Assembly (NCBI RefSeq): GCF_907164915.1
Contig: NW_025919140.1
Span: 1,218,680-1,282,679 of the forward strand
Origin: Impatiens glandulifera
Lineage: Eukaryota; Streptophyta; Magnoliopsida; Ericales; Balsaminaceae
Direction of reading: 5' to 3'
Length of the DNA: 64,000 nt
Part shown: one piece after another, positions 10,527 to 21,849 of the stretch
How positions within the stretch are numbered: position 1 is the first letter of the stretch
How the letters are laid out: each line of letters starts with the position of its first letter
Notes under the pieces: model-generated
Seen by the model: only the letters and a program-made list of their open reading frames with translations
What the model was told of the DNA's origin: nothing
The model's database searches: none
Made by a program: the position numbers and the translations under genes

Positions 10527-10562
10527 CCGTTGGCACATTTCACCTATAAAAGAAGGAGCTGA
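10527..10562 (+). promoter_or_regulatory. CCGTTGG box and TATA box, element A LTR
   Basis: CCGTTGG (10527-10533) lies 21 bp before TATAAAAG (10555-10562), followed by a purine-rich stretch. This is the likely LTR promoter. Confidence 0.7.
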
Positions 10563-10744
10563 AGAGGAGTAAATGTGGGATTTTTGAGGGTTACAAGTTC
10601 TGAATTTTCACATATTGTGTTCTATCTCTAGAAAGCTTAAAGCGCTTATTTGAAGTGTATTCTACAATTTCGGTTAAAATTTTACGAGTGTTATCGAGCA
10701 GGAAATAAGACTCGATCGGATTGTTTGTATTCCTTAGTGAATAT

Positions 10745-10795
10745 CCTTCTCGCAGTTTCGAGAGGAAGGGGTGACGTAGGAGTTTTATCTCTGAA
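10745..10795 (+). promoter_or_regulatory. Conserved hairpin and GGGGTGACGTAGGAG block, element A LTR
   Basis: The arm CCTTCTCG (10745-10752) can pair with CGAGAGGAAGG (10759-10769); GGTGACGTAGGAG follows. It lies about 190 bp after the TATA box, so it should be in the transcript leader. The 3' half of the block differs from other copies. Confidence 0.65.
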
Positions 10796-11132
10796 CTGAT
10801 AACTGTCTTGTTATTTACTTACCGCCTGCTTTACTTTATAACTGATCTGCACTAACCTACTAATACCGCTCCAACCGAATCACCAAGTTCCAAAACCGAC
10901 TCAGCAATCTCCAAACTTGTCCTATTCAAATCCGGTCCTGCCTATCTCGTGTGTGTGCTGCTTCAACCTGAAACAAACCACTTCCGCGCTTGAACTTTGT
11001 TTAAGGGTTTGTGACAGTTTGTGTAGTATTTAAACCCCGGTATTAATCTCTAACCTGATTAATCACCACCCTTTGAGTGAGACGCGATAACCGGCCAACC
11101 CCGGTCCTCCAGCCGCGACCTAGATCCTAACA

Positions 11133-11599
11133 ATATTATTCACCGTTCATTATATAATACAAAAACAAAAGATAACCACAATAATAAATATAATATGAAT
11201 CTTAAAAAATAATAGATCATGTTTTGTAGAACTATACTTCAGTTTTTCAAAGTCAGACTTCATTGTTTCAAACTCTTCTTCTCATTGTGGAAATTTCTTC
11301 AACTTCTTATTAAATTCATTCTCAAGGTCTTGATGTAGCAATTTCAACTCTTTCAATTCCTAGAAAAATTGAAGTGTCGGTCTAGTTAAGCAATCTTGCT
11401 TTATTTTGAAAAAAAATTAAAGTAAGATAATCAAAAGTGATGAAAATTTAATATATATATAATGAAGCATACTAAAATGAACAATAATGACCTTGTAATT
11501 AGAACAATCTATGTATCAATAGTTGGTAATCTTATCTCATAACAATGACACGTAAATATTATACGAATACAATATAATGATAATAGAACATATATAATA
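11133..11599. other. Unassigned AT-rich flank
   Basis: DNA between the LTR of A and the minus Copia remnant. On the minus strand, about 11210-11360 reads as a short coiled-coil fragment (Lys, Glu and Leu rich) with one stop, possibly an exon or transposon scrap. I recognise no family; nothing else is visible. Confidence 0.3.
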
Positions 11600-12399
11600 T
11601 ATTAATTAATGAGATGAATAAAAGTCTTCTCGTTTTCTCTAAGGCCTGTGAAATCACAGTTCCCTTAAAACAGTTTCACAGTCTCTCGTTTAAGCTAGAG
11701 AGTTTCGCCGGTGTATACTTCTCAAGTTACAACAAAATCTGCAATGATTTAACACAAAAAATAACTACTATAATGAACTAAACAAAAGTATCTGAATCAC
11801 AATCTCCGGGTTTCGCACATAAATGGTCGAGTCAAGAAACTCGAATAACACTCACAAAGATAAGGCAAGACTTTTGGAATTCTAGAGTGAGAAATGATAA
11901 AATGGTTTTTGTGTAGAAGAATACAAGGTAAATGGATATTTATTGTTGAAAATTAAACGCTAAAATTATTAATCAATACTTTAATCCAACGACCACTAAT
12001 TCATCATTAATTCATCCATCCAATGGTTATCCTTGCTTGCCTTTTCATTATCCTTGCAAGTTACATCCATTGATAAATATTTTGTAATTACAATTGCAAT
12101 TAAAAATATTTTTTAATTGCCTCATTCAGGCATTAATGTTAATTGTAACAATTAACAAATTCATTTTTATTTGGATTAAATTTCACTTTAATTAACATTG
12201 AATTTGGTTTGCATTACATTTAGATTAATTTCACCTTAATTCTCATTTGAGTTTGGTATGAATTTAATTTGGGTTAAATTTCACAATTAATTCATATTTG
12301 AATTTGATGTGAATTTCATTTGGATTAAATTTCACCATTAATTCACATGAATTTGGTGTGAATTTCCATTTAATTTATGGAATTAGTTTAATTCTAACA
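11600..12399 (-). repeat. LTR of the minus Copia remnant
   Basis: On the minus strand it begins TGTTAGAATT at 12399, preceded by a polypurine tract (TCCCCAC on plus at 12401-12407). The end near 11600-11650 is a guess. Inside, 12150-12370 holds about five diverged tandem units of roughly 60 bp containing GGATTAAATTTCAC. It is very AT-rich. Confidence 0.6.
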
Positions 12400-12899
12400 A
12401 TCCCCACATTAATGAAAATTGATTGATTAACTAGGTACAATGTTCAACAGTTGAATCATACAAGGATATGTATGTGTAACCCTTTGAACATTCCCTTATG
12501 AAAGTATATAAAAATATACTAGCCGATTAGTTGGCTCCATATCCTCGAACTAATATGCCTTTTGTGTAAACGATTACACACTTTCACATATAATTCTTCT
12601 TGATAAATGCAAGTTCTCATTATTGTGTTCGTTTTGGCCATGAACACTTTGCTGGTTCAGTGAGAGGGTCTGGAATTGAGCCATACAATTCCTTCGAAGC
12701 ACCCTCACTTCTCTCTCATATAGATGATCTCCTTGTTTACAAAGAATCATTAAAAGCCTGTGTGCTTATCCTTTCCCAAAATGCTATTTTATCGTAGGAT
12801 TTTTCACCTAGAGCAATCTATAAAGTTTAGTACAGTTATGTTGTCCCATTGAACCTAGTTCTCTAGATCTCCATTTATCATAGGTTGAGTTTCCCTTCA

Positions 12900-15645
12900 T
12901 ACTAAATTATTATAGGCTTAAGTCTCATTCCTTACGAGGACTTTAACACCAACTCTTTATTTAACACTTTGGTTAGCGGATCCGTAATATTATATTTTGA
13001 TTTTACGTATTTAATTGAGATAATTCATGTAGAGAGTAATTGTTTAATGGTAATATGTCTACGGAATATATGTCTAGATTTACCATTATACATATGACTC
13101 TTAGCTCGTCTGTTCATAGATTGACTATCACAATAAATAGAAAATATTGGTACAGGCTTAAACCACATTGGAATATCTTCTAAGAATAGACGTAGCCATT
13201 TAGCTTCTTCACCACACTTGTCAAGAGCTATAATTCATATTTCATTGTGGATCTAGCAATAAAAGTTTGTTTAGAAGATTTCCAAAATATAGTTGCACCT
13301 CTAAGTGTAAATACATATCCACTTGTTGACTTAGGGTCTTTCATATATGAAATCCAATTAGCATTAGTGTACCTTTCGATAACAATAGGATATCTCGTGT
13401 AATGCAACCATATTCACGAGTATTTCTAAAAAACCTTAGCAATTGTACAATGACTTTCTAATGTTTTTTTACTCATATTACTCGTTTATCTACTTAGTTT
13501 TCTTACTACATAGGCTACGTATGGTTTTATACATCTCATTAAGTACATTAAACTCCAAATTATTTGAGAATATTCTAATTGAGAAATACTCTCTCCACGT
13601 TTTTTAGATAGATGTTGAATCGTATCTATCGGAGTCTTAGCCAATGCATAATCATCCTTGTTAAAATTTTCAAGGATCTTATCACATAATGCGATTAACT
13701 TAGAACTATCCCTTCCGATATTCTAATCACCTTGATTCGAATAATCACATCAGTAAATCCTATATCTTTCATGTCAAATTTTGAATTTAACATATCTTTA
13801 GTGAATTTAACAATTTTATTATTACTTCCAATGATTAATATGTTAACCATTTTTGTGTCTTTAATATAAATATATTTGTCACATTCATTGATCTTAAATC
13901 CACTCGAGATCATAACATGATCACATTTCTCATGCCATTGTTTTGGAGCTTGTTTTAAGCTATACAAAGACTTAACCAGTTTACAAACTTTATTTTCTTG
14001 CCCTTGAGTAGAAAACCCTTAAGGTTGATATATGTGAATTTCTTCTTCCAAGTTTCCATTCAAAAAAGTTGTTTTTTGTCAATTTGATAAATTTCTAGAT
14101 TGTGGAAATAAGCAATCATAAGAATCAACCAAATAGAAGTTATTCTCGTAACTGGAGAATATATATCAAAAAAATAAGACCTTCTCATTGGCGATATCTT
14201 TTTACTACCATTCATGCCTTATATTTATCAATTGATCCATCAAATTTTATTTTCCTTTTGAAAATTTATTGACAACCTAATGATTTATTTCCTGGAGGTA
14301 GATACACTAGTTCCCACATATGGTTTTGCAAGATAGATTCTATCTCACTATTAATTGCCTATTTTCATTTAGGCCCTTCAAACGAGGCAATTGCCTCATT
14401 ATACGTTTGAGGTTCATTTTCCATCATGAAAGTAATAAAATCTGGAGCAAATGATTTTTTTGTTCAAGCTCATTTATTTCGTCTAAGTTCAACCTCAACT
14501 TCATTGTCTTTTTCTTGTTCATCTAGTTCAAGAAATCTTTTTGGAGAACGTTGTTCTTCATTAGACTTTTATGGAAGTACATGTTCAAAGAATGATGTAT
14601 TTCTCGATTACATTATTGTATTCTAATGAATATTCGGAATGTCCTATTTGAACACAAGAAAATGATAAGCACTATTGTTATGTGAATATCCAATAAATAT
14701 ACAATCAACAGTTTTTGGTCAAACTTTTACCTATTTAGGTAATGGTACAACTACCTTATCTAGACACCCTCACATTTGTCAGTATGCATATGCTGGTTTT
14801 TTTTCATTCCATAACTCATATGTAACCTTATCTAGCTTCTTTTATGGAATCTTATTTAAAAGGTAATTAGACATCAAAATAGCTTCTCCCCATATGTTCT
14901 GTGATAGACTAGAACTTAATAGAAGTGTTTTCATCATTTCTTTTAATGTTCTATTTTCACTCTCAGCCGTACCATTTTGTTGAGTAAAATAAAGTGCTGT
15001 CGTCTAATGGATTATACCATGTTGAGCACATAACTTGGCATAAGGTGATTCAAATTCACCTCCTCTATCACTTCTTAACACCTTCATATTTTTTACCAAG
15101 ATAGTTTTCAACCTCGTTTTTATAAAGAGTAAATTTCTCTATGACTTCATCTTTACTTTTAAGAATATACACATAACAATATTTTGTGTTATCAACAATA
15201 AATGTAATTAAGTATTTGCCTTCACCACGTGTTGGTGTTCCTTTTAAATCACACACGTCTGTATGAATTAAATCAAGTGGTCTATTGTTTCTTTCAACAT
15301 TTCGAAAGGATGATCTCGTCAATTTTGCTTCAACAAAAAATTCACACTTGTGTATTTTTATTTATTTCGAATGTAGGTATACTATTCAGTTTTATTAATC
15401 GATGCATCAATTTATAATTAATATGACCTAGCCTACCATGCATAAAAGGGAAGACTTCAACAAATAAATTAAAGAGTTATTATTTTCATTCATATTTGGC
15501 TTAACTGCCATTACATTAAGCTTAAAAAAGCTCATCAGTAATATAAATTCTACGTACAAATATTCCAAATTTAGATAAAATAATTTTATTCGACTCAATA
15601 ACAATTTTACCATGCTTACTTAAAAGAGAACAGAATATTAATTTT
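12900..15645 (-). pseudogene. pol: Copia pol remnant (INT-RT-RNase H), minus strand
   Basis: Integrase core at 15322 down to about 14950 ([21 protein letters not shown], then an NGTAESENRTL-like stretch). RT C-terminal part at 13967-13695 with MYSLKQAPKQWHEK. RNase H runs to about 12920 ([12 protein letters not shown], then DPLTKVLNKE). The YVDD motif expected between KDTKMVN and ILIIGS is missing, apparently through a short deletion near 13850. Many stops and shifts occur. The 500 bp between its end and the LTR (12400-12900) is AT-rich 3' untranslated sequence with no gene. Confidence 0.8.
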
Positions 15646-15978
15646 TTTTTTCGGATCTCCGAAACATACAACACATTAGTCATAGTTAAATATTTCTCTT
15701 AAGATAACTTTAACACCACTTTTTCTTCACCTTGTATGTCAGAACTAATAGAATTTCTTGATAGGATCAGTGCTAAAAATATAGATTAGGTTCTGACTAT
15801 TGATAATAGCTTATGATAAACGATTTGTTAATAATCTTGTGAAGGATTAATATATGTTTCTATTTTTCACAAATCCTTCAAACTCTTGAAACAGATTCAA
15901 GAGCGGAAGTGTTCGTCAAATTTTCAGCTTTGAACCGATGGAATATGAATGACAGAAAGTAAAGAACACAGGGAGTTT

Positions 15979-16036
15979 TATGGATATTCAGAGATAAAAC
16001 TCCTACGTCACCCCTTCTTCCACAACCGGAAGAATA
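15979..16036 (-). promoter_or_regulatory. Conserved hairpin block, D' LTR
   Basis: On plus, CTCCTACGTCACCCC is followed by CTTCC, a six-base loop ACAACC, and GGAAG. It has the same order and spacing as the other LTR blocks, read on minus. Confidence 0.65.
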
Positions 16037-16267
16037 TCCACTAAATACTTTGAATCAAATACAACTTACTAAGCTATCTAACTCTTTATTGAACAGAACA
16101 ACCTCTATTCAACTTATAATATTCTCACAGCAAGACAGTAATTGATATTCTCTCTTGATCTTGAATGATGATAGAGATCAGTAAGAGCAAGAGTGAATGA
16201 GTAAGTAAGTAACTTAGTGTATTCAATTGATCCAGTGATTCATCTGTTGTCCTTGAGCATCTATTTG

Positions 16268-16287
16268 TATTATAAGGACACCAACGG
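16268..16287 (-). promoter_or_regulatory. TATA-like box and CCGTTGG box, D' LTR
   Basis: On minus, CCGTTGG (16281-16287) lies just upstream of TATAATA (16268-16274). This is the likely LTR promoter, about 230 bp before the hairpin block. Confidence 0.5.
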
Positions 16288-16604
16288 TCGAATCTTCTTT
16301 GTGGACATGTGGCAAGTGTCCGTTGGAAGGCTGCCCATAGTACCATAATAAAGCAGACTCTGAGCAAATGAATCGTGGCCGTATCGAATGTTTAGTGTGC
16401 CAAATATCCTCTTAAGTTGTCTTGTACTAGACAGGAATTTGGAAAGATATTTACGTACGTGGCGTTCGTTCATTTGATACAATTAGCTGGCTTGTCAGAC
16501 TGCACAGAAGTGAGTGGAGCAGGAGTATCAGACAGCTAGTTGATCGTGGTTAGATGTATGCTTTCTCTATACGGCCGTTCAAGCAAAGAATTAGACGTGC
16601 TCCG

Positions 16605-17060
16605 TTAGATCTAGTCTAAAGGAGTTAGAAGTACTCATATAACTACGCGTCCTTTTAGACCAAGTCTAAATGAGTTAGACGTCCTCGTCTAACTACGCAT
16701 CCCTTTAGACCAAGTTTAAAGGAGTTAGATATCCTCGTCTAACTACGCATCCCTATAGACCAAATCTAAAGGAGTTAGATGTCCTCGTCTAACTATGTTT
16801 CCCTTTAGACCAAGTTTAAAGTAGTTAGACTACCACGTCTAACTACGTTTCCCTTTAGACCAAGTCTAAAGGGGTTAGACTACCATGTCTAACTACGTTT
16901 CCCTTTAGACCAAGTGTAAAGGATTTAGACTACGGCGTCTAACTACGTTTCCCTTTAGAGCAAGTCTAAAGGAGCTAGACTACTACGTCTAACTACGTTC
17001 CCCTATAGACCAAGTCTAAAGAAGTTAGACTACCATGTCTAACTATGTGTTATTAGCCAG
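16605..17060. repeat. Palindrome array in U3, D' LTR
   Basis: About nine tandem units of about 50-60 bp. Each has TTAGAC and GTCTAA half-sites separated by a few bases, plus a second pair around CTTTAGACCAAGTCTAAAG. Half-sites vary but usually stay complementary. The same array occurs in the D, split and F LTRs. Confidence 0.85.
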
Positions 17061-17246
17061 CTTAGACCACGTCTAAATTTGCATAGTTTTATGCACCTTC
17101 ACAAAACAAAATAGACAACTTAAATTTATTCTAATTTAAACATCTAACTTTATTCTAATTAAACATTATCAAAATTGAGTTGTTTAATGTTTCATAGCTT
17201 TTGTTTATTAACTATTTTCTTTAATTTGTTTTTAATTTTTCCAACA

Positions 17247-18254
17247 ATTTCCCCCTTTTTGTTGATGTTAAAACTATGCAACCTTAATAAAGTAAAATGA
17301 ACATCCATCAAATAAAATTGAAATCAAAGTAGTTCACCAAAGTATTCAAGCTTAAGTTTAAAAGTACGAGAAACAGAGATAAAGATTTAAGGTCCTTCCC
17401 TTTTCACTATTGGATCTGTGTCGCTTTCAAGCATTGATTTGCCAGTTAAGATGTTTTGTTCCACCACCTCTGTCGTCTCCACGACCTCGACCTCTCTTTA
17501 CTGGTGCACAACCATATTCACCACCTATAGTAGATTTTCGCTTTGATTTCGATGGAGTCCCTCTAGAAGACGTTGACCCCCCTCTTGTGTTTCCGTTCCC
17601 CCTTTTTAACATTATTGGGGTCGGCAGCAATAAGAGCGCTTTCCTTCTCAGCAGCAGCTTTAACTTCTTCTACAGCTTGAAATTGTCTTGCAATTGTATC
17701 ACCCTGCTCAATTCGCTTAGCCTCTTCTATGCTTAACGCGTTTGACATCTCCACCACTTGCGCCCAAATATTTTCCATTGCGGATATTACATCTTGATGA
17801 AACTCCAGGGTGAAAGCCTTAGTTTCAGCATAATGCTCCGATTGTCGATTAAAGAAATTCTTTTCAAACTTCTTGTACTGAGTAATAAGGATGTTGATTT
17901 CATATGTATTCCGTTTCAGAATTTTCTCAGTTTCTTTTTGTAAGACAAGAATAGAAGAGACATCTTCTTTACTTGAAGTAGCCCCTATTCAAGATGAACC
18001 AATCTGGACGATATGTCCATTATATTCTGTTGCATATAACTCAGCGCATCCATGATCGAATTAAAAAAGTTTGCTCCTCCAAGAGAAGCTTCTTTAGAAG
18101 ATTGAGCAGCCGAAGATACGGTTTGGGAACAAGCTGGAGCGGTGCAAATGGGGCTCACATGCACATTTATCTTTGGGAGGGGAAGAGGAAGCCTTTGATT
18201 CATCCTTAGACTGATCCTGTTCATTTAAAATATCGGCACATACTTGATGAATAC
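17247..18254 (-). pseudogene. ORF3 (env-like position) C-terminal part, element D'
   Basis: On the minus strand, from 18254 to a stop near 17427, then an untranslated stretch with a polypurine tract (17247-17260, AAAAAGGGGGAAAT on minus) against the LTR. Blocks: IMDALSYMQQNIMDISS, a coiled coil, DTIARQFQAVEE, ESALIAADPNNVKKG, then a Gly, Arg and Ser-rich basic tail with RGRGRGDDRGGG. It is homologous to the plus copy at 23092-24073. SIRE elements carry an ORF here that is called env-like, but no membrane segment is visible in this part. It is interrupted by stops and truncated at 18254 by another LTR. Confidence 0.72.
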
Positions 18255-18550
18255 TGATAGGATCCATGCAATCAATAGAGAAGGGGATCTGACTATTGTT
18301 AGCAACTTCGGATAAACGGATTAATAGAAATCATGTTAAGGATTACTATCACTTTCTATTCTTCGCAAACCTTCACAAACTCTTGAAAAGATTTCAAGTG
18401 TGGAATTGTTTGTTTGGGTTTGAAGCTTTGAATCAATGAATAATGAAAAACACAAGAAAAGAACACAACAAATTGTTTATGGATGTTTAGAGCAAACTCT
18501 CCTACATCACCCCTTCTTCCAACAACCGGAAGGATTTCACTAAAACTTCT
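18255..18550 (-). repeat. LTR fragment (3' end), minus strand
   Basis: On minus it ends with GGATCCTATCA at 18255. It contains the hairpin block at 18478-18534 (CTTCC, loop AACAACC, GGAAGG). It resembles D-type LTRs but is truncated near 18550, where ORF3 of C begins. It appears inserted into ORF3 of D'. Confidence 0.75.
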
Positions 18551-20747
18551 TACCGAAGTCCCGCAGAAAAGGGGAAGGTTAAAGAAATCGGCGAAGAAAA
18601 GTTGCAAGAAACCGGAAGATTCTGAGAAAACTCTATCCTCGAAACAATCACCGAAACCGACTAAACAACTACTTCAGCCGATTCTGCTCAACACAGTCCA
18701 TCCAAACTTGGCCGAACCACCTTCATCAAGGCAAACCGAATCCTCGGGGAGCCAATACACTCATTCCATGTCAAAGGAAATTCTGGCTAAGGAGGTTAGT
18801 ATTCAATCCCAAAACTTTAAATCTCCAACCAAAAACCTCGACGATATAATCGCCGATGTCGGACTGAGAACCTCAGATGTCATAGAGAATGTAGTCCAAA
18901 ATGTTACCCATGAAACTAAAGACGATGTAACAAGTTTTCTCCAGAAAACTGATTAGGTTGGAGCAACTAGTCAGACTGAAATTCATCCGGTCGAAGAAAC
19001 GGCCAACTCCGAAAACATCACCCCTCCGGCTCGAGAGGGAAACAACGAAGAAAAGGAACCATCCGGTTCGGTTGGGGACAAATCTGTTCCAACCAGATCA
19101 AATCCTCAACTGGCCCAAGATGGGCCGACCAATCCATCTATCACACCTGAAGGTCCATCTTAGGTTTACAAAGGAAAAGAAATTATAATTGAAGATTCTT
19201 CGGTGCGAGAAGAAAGTGCACTACGAACCGGCCCCAGACAAACTGAAATCTTACCCGAAGCCGAGGTACCTATTTCAGCAGAAGAAGAAGAAGCAATGTT
19301 CCAAGCGTTCATCCGGGATATGAATAAGGAGGCTGAAGAACTGGCCACCCCTTATCACTTATGGGTCAGGCTACGATGTGAAACGAAGCTTTCCGACATG
19401 ATCCCTGACTTCAACGACAATAAATATTGGGCGAAACTCTGGGTATTAGAACAGGAAGCTCTCAAAGTTACAGGTACTAAAGTCATCTAGGCCGCATACG
19501 CTAAAACACCTATGATGGAAGAATACGCTAAGTTACAAGCGTTGGATGATGCATTGAAAAAGGCAGAAGGAGAATAATTAACTCCGATGGAGTTAAAGTT
19601 GATTGAGCGGTTTCAGAAAGTAAGGGATGATCTCGTAAGCAATGTTGACCGGCTAGAGGCAGAATGGAGAGAAAATTGCAAACAGCTTCTACTACATGCC
19701 GATCAGTTTCAAAGCAGACCAATCTTCAATATCGGAGAATCTTCCAAGTCGGCAGAAAACCGGAAAGAGGGACATCAGATGCATGAAACTGAACCCGAGG
19801 ATAACCGAAGCAGATTCCAATCTCAGACTGATCAGAATCCGAGACATGAACGAATAAAGGAAGTTGTTATTGATACAATCATCTCCTCCCTTAATGAATA
19901 CAGCATAGTCACGGACGCCAAAATTGCAACCATTCAAGCCGACCTAGTTGAAACTGTTCGGACATCCATTCACTCTGAAATCGTTGAAACGGTTCAAACA
20001 TCCATCAAGACAATTATTGACAAGTCAGTTGAAACGGCAACTGCACCCCTTCTTGAAATGATGCAAGCTATGGCAACTCAGATTAAGGAGTTGTCTAAGT
20101 TGCAAGAGGATATAACTCAAGAGCAGATTCGTTTAGATGCCGAAATAGCTCGCAGAATTCTAGCCGAAGAAGAAGCCAAGGAGCGGTTAAGAAAGGAAAC
20201 CGAAGACAAGGACCACGAGTTGGCCAAGCAAGTCGATGAGGAGGAAAAGACCGCTCAACCGGAACCCACGCCAGCACAAGCTTCACATACAATGAAAACA
20301 AGGAACAAGGGTAAAAGAAAGCAGATTGCGAGCTTGATGAAACAGGTGGAACGAAGTAGTATTGAAGATCTTCAACCGGTTGGTCAGCTCGAGGAACCTC
20401 TTCATGAAGAAGAGGAAGAAGACGTTGCACGACTCAACCCGCGGAAGAAGAAAGTAGTTGAGTCATCAACTGCATCTCTAAGTTCCGGTCCAATAATTGC
20501 CCAATCATCTCGTCCACCCAGACCAGTAGGCGGTGTCTTCCGGTTCAACCAGCGCAATCCCGGTACATCAAGTGTATTTACTGGATGGTGCATTGACGTG
20601 GAAAGAAGAGAAAGGGAATGGAAGGAGGAGGAGGACAAACAAAGGGAAAAGGAAAAGGGGGATCATCCAACCTTTAACTTATTCTCTTATAAACATATTT
20701 ATGTTAACTTTAAATGTTTCGTTTCAAAACTCAGTTATTCTCATTAA
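18551..20747 (+). pseudogene. ORF3 of element C, coiled-coil protein
   Basis: One reading frame runs the whole length, about 730 codons, broken only by stops at 18954-18956, 19161-19163, 19488-19490 and 19575-19577; no frameshift is seen. N-terminal part: basic, then Ser, Pro and Glu-rich linkers. Middle: an acidic EEEEAMFQAFIRDM helix followed by a compact YHLWVRLR segment. C-terminal third: long coiled coil (20050-20250) and basic KTRNKGKRKQ and RKKKVVESS stretches, ending SYSH. It occupies the ORF3 position before the polypurine tract and LTR. Its start is lost at the junction with the LTR fragment on the left. Function unknown. Confidence 0.72.
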
Positions 20748-20798
20748 GATATCACAATTATGTTACACCAAACTTATTTTGACACTATTCTCTAAAAA

Positions 20799-21015
20799 AC
20801 ATCAAAAAGGGAGAAATTATTAAACGTATTTTTCAAAACCGGCCACACATTACGATTTTTGAATATTTATTCTAAATAATCAAAAAGTGAGAAATCGATA
20901 GAAAAATTAAGTAAGTTAATTTTTAAACGGCCACACATTACGATTTTTGAATATTTATTCTAAATAATCAAAAAGGGAGAAATTGATAGAAAAATTAAGT
21001 AAGTTAATTTTTACC
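20799..21015 (+). repeat. Three polypurine tracts in tandem repeats, element C
   Basis: AAAAAGGGAGAAAT-type tracts lie near 20805, 20882 (with a G to T change) and 20970. The last two sit in an 88-bp tandem repeat (20841-20928 and 20929-21015) that also contains the first 30 bp of the LTR. Only the last tract abuts the assigned LTR start. Confidence 0.75.
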
Positions 21016-21542
21016 GGCCAAAAAACTAAACTACTATTAACTCTCATGTGCACGAACAGACCAAGTCGTATAAACCGGCTGGAGATCGCATAAACCGGCT
21101 GAAAAATACATCAAAGAAATCCGACTCCAGATTATCATGTCATGATCAAGAGGAATCGATTTCAACATTTCAAACAGACCGGCTAGCAAAGAAAAGTTCA
21201 TACTCCAGCCGGACCATATTACGAAAGGATCAACCGGAAACTCAAAACTACAAGATGATGTAATATGACGAAACATATGCTTCTTGGAAAAATGCAAGAA
21301 GATAAGATCCGGATCAGAAGCATGTGATAAAAACAATGATGATCTGCTTATCCCAAGATCCGAATCAGACAGACGGAAGGTGCATATTTGACACGTGTCC
21401 AAGACTGCAAGCCGGTTGCGTCATCAATACATGACCTGTATATGCATGCTTGCCAAGTGTCAGAAAGATGAAACGTGCACGCAACACCTCTGAACCGGCG
21501 TGGTTTCAAACTGACCAATCCCACGGTGAGAGAAGAAGATGA

Positions 21543-21569
21543 CCGTTGGGATCTCATTTACTATAAAAG
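21543..21569 (+). promoter_or_regulatory. CCGTTGG box and TATA box, element C LTR
   Basis: CCGTTGG (21543-21549) lies 12 bp before TATAAAAG (21562-21569). Confidence 0.7.
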
Positions 21570-21788
21570 GAAGACGAAGTGACTTCATTAAATACGGTGC
21601 CAAGAAATATCTTAAGAGAGAGAAAGAAATCTCACGCGCGATCCTAAGTAGTTGTTTCATTTATCGAAAGCATTGTTGTAGTATTGTGTTATTTGTATTA
21701 CATCAAAAGTGAATTGGTGTAACCGGCGAATAGCGAGTTAGGCCCGACCGGCATTGTGAATGTTGTAACTTTCAAAGTTAGTGGAGAT

Positions 21789-21849
21789 CCTTCTCATAAT
21801 CTGAGAAGAAGGGGTGACGTAGGAGGGTTTTCACTGAACATCCATAAAA
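21789..21849 (+). promoter_or_regulatory. Conserved hairpin block, element C LTR
   Basis: CCTTCTCA pairs with TGAGAAG across a 5-base loop, then GGGGTGACGTAGGAG and GAACATCCATAAA follow. It starts about 227 bp after the TATA box. Confidence 0.75.

Larger units (their letters stand above)
1..11132 (+). mobile_element. SIRE-type Copia retrotransposon A (3' part)
   Basis: The window opens inside gag, so the 5' LTR, primer binding site and most of gag are missing. Order on the plus strand: gag C-terminus, protease, integrase, reverse transcriptase, RNase H, three extra ORFs (modules 1-3), two polypurine tracts, 3' LTR. Integrase before RT is the Copia order. The extra ORFs between pol and LTR and the wording of pol fit the SIRE lineage. 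Element B (24277-37812) is a full-length sister and gives the reference layout. Every coding part of A carries stops or frameshifts, so the copy is not autonomous. Confidence 0.93.
9966..11132 (+). repeat. 3' LTR of element A
   Basis: 1167 bp, starting TGTTAGATAA right after the polypurine tract and ending GATCCTAACA; the 6-bp ends are inverted (TGTTAG/CTAACA). It matches the B LTRs throughout. It contains a W-box cluster, an AACGG box, a TATA box and the conserved hairpin block listed separately. The matching 5' LTR lies outside the window. Confidence 0.93.
11600..15758 (-). mobile_element. Tork/TNT-like Copia remnant, minus strand
   Basis: Read on the minus strand: integrase core, RT, RNase H, a 3' untranslated stretch with polypurine tract, and an LTR. 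It is cut at 15758 by the LTR beginning at 15759, so its gag, protease and 5' LTR are not adjacent. The wording (for example [25 protein letters not shown]) fits Tork-type Copia and differs from the SIRE-type copies. It is heavily decayed and the left limit is uncertain. Confidence 0.8.
15759..17246 (-). repeat. LTR of SIRE-type element D', minus strand
   Basis: 1488 bp. On the minus strand it begins TGTTGGAAAAATT at 17246 and ends CTGATCCTATCA at 15759. It is the same family as the split LTR at 24224-24276 and 37813-39562, in inverted orientation. A palindrome array fills its U3. Confidence 0.88.

Noticed and set aside
16605..17060. CRISPR-like appearance of regular repeats
   Set aside because: Plant LTR context, repeats without unique spacers, and no cas genes.
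17410..17736. Plus-strand ORF of 108 codons
   Set aside because: It is the antisense of the ORF3 basic tail of D' on minus.
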